Source of the DNA: Verpa conica
Taxonomy: Eukaryota; Ascomycota; Pezizomycetes; Pezizales; Morchellaceae
Direction: 5' to 3'
Assembly: GCA_033030425.1 (NCBI GenBank)
Contig: JAUFSD010000025.1
Coordinates: 496,001 to 560,000, forward strand
DNA: 64,000 bases
The notes beneath the pieces are model-generated. The model was not told the DNA's origin, did not search any database, and saw only the letters and a list, made by a program, of their open reading frames with translations. Every line of letters begins with the position of its first letter. Positions within the stretch are counted from its first letter, which is position 1. The translations under genes were made by a program, and so were the position numbers. Positions 56,241-64,000 of the stretch are shown piece after piece.

Positions 56241-59200
56241 TTAAATAAGTGTTAAAGATTCAAGACGTTTATACTCTTCAATAGCTTCTTGGTCAGCTTT
56301 AATAGCTATAGGATCGAATGAGCTAATAGCTATATCCCTCCACCGTCTGGCTCTACTTATTGCCGTATAGGCTTGACCAACACTAAAGATTGTGGCATCT
56401 AATGTCAAGCAGATTCTATTCAATGACAAGCCTTGCGTTTTATGGATAGTAAGTGCAAAAGCATTTTGAATTGGTAGCTGGGTGCGTGAATATGCAATGC
56501 CGTTGTGGTGGAAATATACGGTGTGCAGCTGTATTTCTACCATCTATATTTCAGTGCGTATTAATAAGTAAGTCTATCAAGCTTTAATACTTATATAAAT
56601 TGATTTGAAGTACTTACACGTATGCCTTCTATAGTAGGGAATGCTACTGTTGGCAACCCATTATCTCTCAGCTCTACGATAACACCACAAGTGCCATTTG
56701 ATATTCCCAAAGCCATCATCATGTTATTGAGAAACATGACTTTAGCACCTGGTACACAAACCACTTCAGCAGGATAGTTAGTACCCATTTTGAATGTGCG
56801 AGAGTTCTGACTTCCTTCTAGCTGACTTTCTTCTTCACGGTCTATTGCATATTGTATATGTTTTTGACTGTCCGGTAAAGAGTCAAGCAAAAGACTATTA
56901 ATACTTGTAGCTGTTTGGCGGAGAGATACTAAGTGGGTAGTAAGATAGGTTTGATCTCGTGTTTGAAAGGTTTGGATCTTTTGATTGATAAGTTGTTGGC
57001 TATGAGGGCTAATATAACCAAAGCGGAGATCATTTAGGAGCTGAAAAAAGTCCAAGTCTTCATTCTGACGGATAGAGGTTTTCAGAAACAGAGGGCTAAA
57101 GAGTTTCCAGAGACTGGAGTGAAAGACCTTTAAGCCGGTAACTGGTGGAAGCTGCAAGAGATCTCCTAGACAGATAACGTGGATATTGCCAAAAGGTCTA
57201 ATATTGTTGTGAAGACGGGCAAATAAAGAGGATACAAATTCAAAAAGGTCTGTGTTTACCATTGAAATCTCATCAATCACTATAACTCTAACTTTTTGCA
57301 ATGACTGAGTTCTTTCAGGTGACTGAAATACACTTGTCTTGAAGCCATCACCGTCAGACCCACCAATATGCAATGCAGAATGAATTGTTTGACCATTAAT
57401 ATTGTTTGCAGCAATACCGGTAGGTGCAAGAAGAAGATATGAGAGGTGTTGACTTGTGAACCATTGTTGAAGGGCACGCAACAGGTATGATTTCCCTGTA
57501 CCAGCAGGGCCAGTGATAAAAAGCTTAACACTTGGGCTTGTAGAGCGGGTTCCAGTAATAGCTTGGGTTATTTTGCTGTAGGCTTGGTACTGTTCAGGCT
57601 GGAGATCAAAAACAATAGCTTGATTGAGGGCGGGAGGAGGTAGATGTTGCAACTCTAGGAGTTGTTTATCAATAATAGCTTTAACTGACTGGCTTATTGT
57701 TGCTGTTATAGTATCGACAAGTTCCAAATAGATATCTGATAGGTGAAGGCGGGTGAGTTGAACTTCTTGCTTGTATGTTGAAAGGAGTTGGTGATAAAGT
57801 CTAGGGTGCCTAGCTAATAAATGCTCTTTATAGGAACTGTATTGCTCGTGGCCTACAACCTCATCATCTGATCTCCAAGAATCAAGCTCGAGAAGCTTGC
57901 AGAAGAAAAAAGATTCACCATCTGCAAGTCTTCGGTAGGCAGTTCTGATTAATATTGGCTATGAGAGTATTAGTATTGCATCAGTAATGAACAGGTAGAG
58001 AAAAGAATAACCTTTTGACGGGCATAGACAAAGCTGCCAGTATTATCTTTCCAGAATTTAGTTTTGCTTCTACGTTGATGACGTTCTATCTTATACTGGG
58101 AATGATATTTGAAGTAGGTTAATGATTCGAAAGGGTAGCAAGAAGGTCTTGCAAAGTACTTATCAATAGCATCTGGATAATAAGGTGAGTCCCCATCCTC
58201 TTCTTGTTCTAGTAGCCAAGCAGGTTTGACTACTGAGATGCGTTCTGTTGGAGTAGAAGTTGGAAGGTAGATGCAACCGCTTGACATTTGAAAAATAGGG
58301 AAGCTAAGGAGTAAAACCATACATTCCATAGAGCCCATTCTACGGGATAGTAAATGAGACAATGTATGATCATTGCTCTGAATATTGACCAGAGATTTAG
58401 GTTCAGCTTTGGTGACGTATTTTGAAATATACTTTGCCAAACCACCTGAAGTGCAGTATTGTATGTTGCAATGAGCTTGCCAGAGTAGTAGGAGCTGGGG
58501 TGAATAAGGAACAACATAACGGTCTGCTTCTGTCAACCTGCGGTAGGTATATCTGATCTCTCCATGCTTTTGATAGGTTACTGATGAAATTTCTGCAGGA
58601 AAGCCTTTACGGCAAGGACCTGTCATTGTATTATCTCTACCACAAAGCCTGATGTCACAACGGTGAATCTGGTGATCGAGTACTAGCTGATATAGTTCAG
58701 GTTCCATTACAGCATCAGGGATATCAGCACGGATAAAGTTGAGTTCAATCAACTCCTGTTGAGTCTTCTCCGTCCATAAAAGTGAGTGAGTATGGATTAT
58801 GACCTCTTAACTGGAATTCATGGCGCTCCACCAACTCCCGCAACTGACCAAAACCAGAAACCTTATGCTCTCTAAAGTATGCTGTCTTTACCCAGTGCCA
58901 TCTTTCATAATAGTACTGAACAGCATCCCATGGACGGTTTGACGGAAGTGTATCGTGATTACCTGACTGGAGTAGAATCTGTTGATATTGAGACCAGCGT
59001 TCTGAGAAGGTTGTGGTAACAAAAAGAGTAGGGATTCCAAAGGTTTGAAGCATGCAGCGAACCTTTGCTTCTGCTCCAATGAAAAAAGAATCACCAGTAC
59101 GTATAAACTTGGGAACAGTTGTTGTCAATTCTTCGTTGACTATTGACCATGGACCATACTGACTTGGTTGTAGGAGTTGACTTATGGTATATCTCCGATC

Positions 59201-60591
59201 AGCTGAGCGTTGGGCTTGACCTTTAGTCAGACGGATATTATTTTGAAAGATACGGGAGGCTTCAATCTCCATATATGTCCAGGCTGGCCAATAGTGATCA
59301 TCACGGAAGTGAGAAACTATTGAGTTAAGCTTCAGCTTTGCATCAGCAAGACGGGTGTTGTGGTAAGGTGTTCTGTCTTCCTTTGCTGGTAGAGTCCACT
59401 GACCATGGCCCCAAGGATACAATACTGGAAACAATAGAGGTTCTATTGCAGGATCTGAGCGGGATAGTCCAATAGGACTACTAGGAGATGACTGATTTGG
59501 AAGAGAGCCAACAGGTAAGCGAAAGTTGCGGTGGTCTTCATTTGTTGTATCTGGTGGGTAATTGAAAGGATTTAGGACAATATCTGGACGGTTCAATGGT
59601 CTTGATTCTTCTTGACTACTTAGAATGGAAAGGGATGCGGTTGGTAGAGAATGCAGTTGAAGTTCAGTTCTGACATCATAACGGAGAAATAGTGGATTGT
59701 GCTGGAGAAGCCAGCTGCGGCAAAGCTCCAGCTGGTGAGTATCATGTCCTCCGTCAAATACATTTCTAGAGCTCTCTAGAAAAGCTCCAATACAGCCACT
59801 AAAAAGTGCAATAGCACGAGGATTTTTAGACAAGCTCATTTTGCCTGCAATAAACTATTAGTGAGGTTTACAGAAGGATAGTAAGTAAAAGAATTACCTG
59901 TTACTGTTCTGTAGGTTGAATATGGGTTTATATGCTCCGAATGACTGACAGTTCTTCCTAAGTTTGTTTGTAGAGAAATTGGACTAAGAAAGACACGAGA
60001 CCGTTGAGCCAATACTAATAATACTTCAGGCCATGGACCAGCTGATAGAGGTTCTTTAGGCTTAATCTTGCAATGAATACAAACAGCAATCTGAATACTG
60101 TCACCTTTTAACCTCTCCGTAGTAGGAACACCAAACACTTCAGTCAATGGGTATGGTTGACTGGCATTCTTAGTGATCCAGTGTATATGACGTGGAAGCA
60201 GTAGGATTGAACAGAAAGAGCATGGTGTACTGGGGAAAGCTTTATCGTATGTTGATCTAAAAAGTTGAAGAACTTTTTTAAAAGCTAGGCTAGGAGAATA
60301 TACAGTATTCTGAGGAGCTGATTGAGGTGGAATAGAAGACGGTAAAGAGAGATGATTTACTTCTGCTGGAGCTAACTGTGATGAGTTTGGTTGGACTATT
60401 CCTCGGGAGCTTTGATTGTTATGCTGAATAAAGGAATAGGTGGTGAATAAAGCTCTGGTGTCTTCAGTTTCAATATTAGAAGTAACTGAAATAAGATGAT
60501 GGTTTTGTATGTTGCCGTTTGCACTGGATCTGTCTCTGTTTATAAGATTTGCATCTGACTGTGGAATATAGGAACGGAATCGATAAGACAT
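56241..60591 (-). pseudogene. Helitron Rep/Pif1-helicase gene, unit 2 (frameshift at HUH motif)
   Basis: Exons 59898-60591 (start at the ATG of MSYRFRSYIPQSD), 58012-59844, 56618-57958 and 56241-56543, close to 1390 codons. The first exon holds a Cys-containing segment (CSFCSILLLPRHIHWI; IAVCIHCKIKP) absent from unit 1. Exon 2 is one base longer than in unit 1: near 58795 the codons for the HUH motif are altered and shifted, so the frame ends soon after. Downstream, KYISKYVTKAE, GPAGTGKSYLL, VIVIDEISMV and the C-terminal SF1 motifs are intact. The helicase exons differ from unit 1 by few substitutions, so the duplication is young compared with the two oxygenases. Confidence 0.85.
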
Positions 60592-60713
60592 TATAAACCC
60601 TGAATACCATAAAAAATTCCCCTGATTAGCTATCAAAGAATACCAATAATTTCCACCGGAAAGTAAAAAGAAACCCCAAAATATAAAACTAAATACAATT
60701 TCTGTCCCTATCT

Positions 60714-61774
60714 TCAAGCTTTGCCCTTTCCTTTTGCCTTCTTCGTATTATGATACTTTTTTTTTGAAGTAGAGTCTACTAATCCCAACTCATCTTCATC
60801 ATCCTCAGAAGTCTCCAACATATCAATCTCTTCAAACCCATGATCGTTGCTACCAGAAGTCTCTGTAGCTGGTATAATGAGGCTGTTGGCAGGAGTAGAT
60901 GGTGTTTGTATGCCACCACTATCTCCGTCAGAATTGGAAACTGATTGTTTCTTCTCTATAGATTGTATATATACGTTAATTATTGCTTTAAATAATTCAG
61001 AGAGCTGGATAATCTTACGGAAGCTGCTGAACAGATTTCTGCTAGACTTTATACTGTTCGGAGAAGAAAAGGGTGAGGTCACACTACTATCAGGATCTGG
61101 TTTGATAGTTTTGATTGGGCTGGTAGATGCTGTAAGTGGACCCAGCAGTACTTTGCGTTTTGATTTGGGAGTTTGAAATATAGAAGCCTTGTCTTCTTTA
61201 GGAACCAAATCCTGTGAGAAGCTGATGGCCAAAGAAAAACCATAAGCTGTATTCACCATATAAAGTATTAGTACTGATGGGTATCAACTTAGAGGGTTTA
61301 CATACCACGATCAATATCAGTTTCATAGATATACTTGAAAGCTATATCTAATGTTTTTCCCGACTGCAGATAGGTGACTAATTTGGCAAATAATGGAACT
61401 TTGGTATCTATGAGAAAGGTAACCGTACACTATACTAGTTAGTATTTCCTTTATTTTACTTAACTCTGGCTTATACTTACAACAACATCCTCTCTAGCCT
61501 CACTATTATACTGATACATCTGGCCTTGAAAGTGGGAGAGACTTGTATCGGGCATTTTGACCAAATCAGAGAGCATAGTAACAGTGGAGGTGCAGTAGGC
61601 ATCGTTGGCAATAGATTTATCAATAGAAGTATTATGAAAGAGCTCAGTATTACGGATGAGTGAATACTAAATAGGTATTAACTTCAAAAGCAATTTAAAG
61701 AGAAATAGAAAGCTGGATTTGTATGTGCTTACCACGGGAGTCTTTCCAGCAGTGAAAATAACTGTTCCATTGAA
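60714..61774 (-). CDS. Helitron accessory gene, unknown (possible ssDNA-binding/OB-like)
   Basis: Lies just upstream of the Rep gene on the same strand. Exons 61733-61774, 61481-61666, 61306-61429 and 60714-61246 join in phase, with TACTAATAC-type branch sites. Readable segments: FNGTVIFTAGKTPV, LIRNTELFHNTSIDKS, TVTMLSDLVKMPDTSLSHFQ, TVTFLIDTKVPLFAKLVTYL, DRAYGFSLAISFSQ. The last 130 residues are low-complexity, with an acidic stretch (EEIDMLETSEDDEDELG) and a Lys-rich end. Position, beta-rich head and charged tail would suit a single-strand-DNA-binding helper, as RPA-like proteins do in some plant Helitrons; this is inference, no motif proves it. The first exon and start codon are unresolved, perhaps near 61830-61900. 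Confidence 0.5.
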
Positions 61775-62107
61775 CTATAGAATAGGGAGTATAGCTGATA
61801 AATGTAGTTTTAAAATGAATTTAGAGTCTACCGTTGATAAAGAGTATTAGAAGTTTGTAAGTTAGGCTTCTATTCTGATTGTATTGTTTGCTCTTAGTAT
61901 GTATATATTGAATCAACTGTATAAAAAGTAATTGTACCAATATATATAGCAATGCAATAGGTATACCTACTATATAATAGTACGTAACATAGACACAACA
62001 CACTAAAATTGATTGTGAACCTAAAGAGGAAATAAACTACAAATGGAGCATAGTCTGTGTTTCACAGTACCCACTCATCCACCCACACGATTTTTATTAG
62101 GTTTAAC

Positions 62108-62194
62108 TACTTCAGTAGCCTAATGGTTAGATTGTTGCTTTTGGCCGAACATCATCTTTCTCATAAAGTTACAGGTTCAATTCCTGTTGCACGC
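62108..62194 (+). other. tRNA-like relic (A and B box present, acceptor stem lost)
   Basis: TAGCCTAATGGTTAGA fits a pol III A box, and ACAGG-TTCAATT-CCTGT is a perfect T arm with B box GGTTCAATTCC. The anticodon loop would be TTTTGGC (anticodon TTG). The 5' ACTTCAG cannot pair with the 3' TGCACGC, so this is a pseudo-tRNA or the head of a tRNA-derived SINE rather than a working tRNA. Confidence 0.4.
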
Positions 62195-62272
62195 ATGGAT
62201 GTAGATCACGTCCACTAAAGTCTAGTGGCTAAGCTGCATACAGGCTTGGGCGCTGGTTTATAATCTGAAAGA

Positions 62273-62887
62273 TGTGGAAAATAGCAGAGTAATAGCTTAG
62301 GACGCAAGTCCTAATGGTATAACTCTACAGGTACGATGCACAGAAAGAAGCGTAAAGCCAGTGAATTGGTAGTAGCAACAGAATAAACTATTACTATAAA
62401 GAACAGGCAAGCGAGAAATCTGAGCATGTAATACCAAACAAGATAGCGTAGTGAATTGGTGTCTATGTCTAGAGAATTACTGTCCCAGAAAGAGGGAGAA
62501 CGGCCAGCTATTTATACAGAAAAGTTCTTTATCCCCCAACCGAAATAACTATGTGAAAACCGAGGTGGGAACGCTGTTTGACCCTGAAAACCGTAACAAA
62601 GTAAAGGTAACCAAAAGAAATGAGTAATACAATGCTTGTAAGCAAAATGGTGTGTTGAGTAAACATAAATGAGCGCAACAAAATATGACTCATAACAAAT
62701 GGCGCAATACATGTAAGCAATAAGGTATGCGACCTTCAATAAACATTAGTAGTTATGTAAAAATGTAATAAATGTAAAAATGTATCGAAAAAACAATCAG
62801 TACTGCCGTCGTAATGAAATGTAGCAAATGGAGATAGAATGTTATACAATCAAGGAAAGACAGACTGAGAATCTCGAAAAAATAACA
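62273..62887 (-). mobile_element. Solo LTR, family L2, copy d (615 bp, TSD AAAGA)
   Basis: On the minus strand TGTTATTTTTTCGAGATTCT ... GCTATTTTCCACA. AAAGA flanks both sides (62268-62272 and 62888-62892). It stands between the accessory gene and the diverged oxygenase relic. Confidence 0.88.
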
Positions 62888-63121
62888 AAAGATTCCAGTA
62901 TAATATAAATCTTTAAACACACAAGAAAAATAAAATTCATGTGTGTACTACTAACAGTGAGGAGATTTTGCAAAAAAAATAATCTGCTTACTAATATATT
63001 ACTAAGCGCCAAGCCTTAGTAGTGGTGGCCAAATTTACCCCGCCCAGTTCCCCCCACAATATATATACCTCTTTCTTTCCCCTTCTTCTTCCCTCTATTC
63101 CTTACTTCTTCCATCAACGCC

Positions 63122-63729
63122 ATGGATTCACCATCCTCTTCTTCCAATTCTGTTGCCTCTAATAGCCAATCTGCTATTCCTACTACTTCTCGGCACTTTG
63201 ATACAGCCAATCGCCAACTTGATTACCTACGTAAACAAGGCGTATACAACAACTCCTATCATACCTTTACCCGTGGTCCCAGACATGGTATTAAACGTAT
63301 TCTGCACCGCTGGACTGAGACTCAACAAAACCTCCAAACCACCATCTCCAAAATCAATTATACCGACCTCAAAAACCTTAGTAAAACCAAAAGACTGCCA
63401 GCACACTATTAGAGTAGATTGGAAGAGTTTCAAAGAATCCCTACCGCTTCCAATCATCACCAAATCTTAAACCACAATCACAATATCCTGGCTTATAGAT
63501 TTCGTGTCCCTCCTAATCTAATCACCGTACTCTCCCAGAGTCAATCTCTTCTTCCTCAGTCAACTACAACTGCCACTATTCGTGGAAACTTTAACCATCG
63601 CCATTACGCTCTCTGGGCTGATTACAGCAAAAATATTTTCTACAGCTCTGAATACAAGCGGAATCTCTCTCACTTCCAGCAATTCCTTGACACCAATCAA
63701 GATCTATTTAGATATCTATCTAATTATTA
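63122..63729 (+). pseudogene. Diverged 2OG oxygenase paralogue, N-terminal part only
   Basis: From the ATG of MDSPSSSSNSV the frame runs to a TAG at 63410-63412 and continues in the same frame to 63729. Despite low identity it aligns with the N-terminal half of copy 2: AYRFRVPPNLITVLSQSQSL against GYRFKIPQNLLETLKESDSM, and RGNFNHRHYALWADYSKN against RGVYDNRHYAVWADYSKR. It is cut at about 63729 by L1-related sequence before the catalytic core. A TATA-like ATATATATA lies near 63060. Confidence 0.78.
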
Positions 63730-64000
63730 CAGGCACCTGATAAGAAGAGTAGTTCTGGGAACCCTGAAGACCACTTGTTTGACTGTCTAGGTAATTTGAT
63801 CTCTTGTTTGTTTCTTGACGGGGCAGGGGTTTGGGGAGAAGCGCATATGAATATTATTGCTGGTGGCTATCTCCTGTGGGGCGCCCCACTGTGCCACCCA
63901 CCGGGTGCTGGGGGGGCCCCCTAGAGTTTCTGTGAATGCATAGTAAAAACACAAGCTTTGGACCCCAAAAATAACCGCTGGAGCGTCAGGAAGATTCGTC
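63730..64000. repeat. L1-related element, 5' part, running off the window
   Basis: Matches 39615-39890 (GGCACC-GATAAGA, GAAGACCACTTGTTTGACT, GGGCGCCCCACTGTGCCACC, AAGCTTTGGACCCC). Inserted into the diverged oxygenase relic; the far end and target duplication lie outside the window. Confidence 0.65.

Larger units (their letters stand above)
52276..61830 (-). mobile_element. Helitron-type unit 2 (at least 9.5 kb, right end unresolved)
   Basis: Same left edge as unit 1 (CTAGCAATGGGTGGTGG; on the Rep strand ...CTAG then T). It carries its own minisatellite leader, oxygenase (54207-55526), convergent Rep/helicase with the first exon present (56241-60591) and an upstream accessory gene. The right, Rep-side 5' terminus was not found; the end given is where recognisable unit sequence stops. 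Confidence 0.68.

Overview
This is a window of filamentous ascomycete nuclear DNA. The evidence is short (about 50-70 nt) GT-AG introns with CTAAC-like branch sites, and orthologs of ATP14, TMA7, Mago nashi, a Pch1-type cyclin, a Ran1-type kinase and trimethyllysine dioxygenase. The very high load of solo LTRs, MITEs and Helitrons would suit a Pezizomycete (truffle/morel-like) genome, but that placement is inference.

The window has two compartments. From 1 to about 33.4 kb lie single-copy housekeeping genes separated by long, mostly unreadable AT-rich spacers: a PAQR/HlyIII membrane receptor (-), a SAC3/CSN8-like PCI protein (-), TMA7 (-, five tiny exons), a Ran1-like kinase (-), a RING-CH E3 ligase (-), a small conserved membrane protein (+), ATP synthase subunit h (-), a P-TEFb-type cyclin (-), Mago nashi (+) and trimethyllysine dioxygenase (-). 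Most are split into exons so short that plain ORF calling misses them. I rebuilt the models from splice motifs and phase, and exon lengths are consistent with an open frame wherever both ends are given. The spacers hold several short inverted-repeat elements, some with TA target duplications.

From about 33.6 kb to the end the window is a nest of transposons. Solo LTR-like elements of three families (about 1255 bp, 615 bp and 682 bp) carry readable 5-bp target duplications and sit inside one another and inside older repeats. Between about 42 and 62 kb are two tandem copies, plus a broken third, of a Helitron-type unit. Each unit has a multi-exon Rep/Pif1-helicase gene on the minus strand and, convergent to it, an intronless plus-strand gene for a predicted 2-oxoglutarate/Fe(II) dioxygenase with intact HxD...H...R residues. 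Spacers and leaders are built of minisatellites. The second unit also carries the first Rep exon and an upstream multi-exon accessory gene with a basic and acidic tail. Unit 1 has lost the first Rep exon where unit 2 begins; unit 2 has a one-base frameshift at the HUH motif. Both oxygenase genes remain open. A fourth, diverged oxygenase relic lies at 63.1-63.7 kb.

The Helitron plus oxygenase plus accessory gene set is the best candidate here for an under-described system: a rolling-circle transposon travelling with an oxygenase that could act on nucleic-acid bases or on protein.
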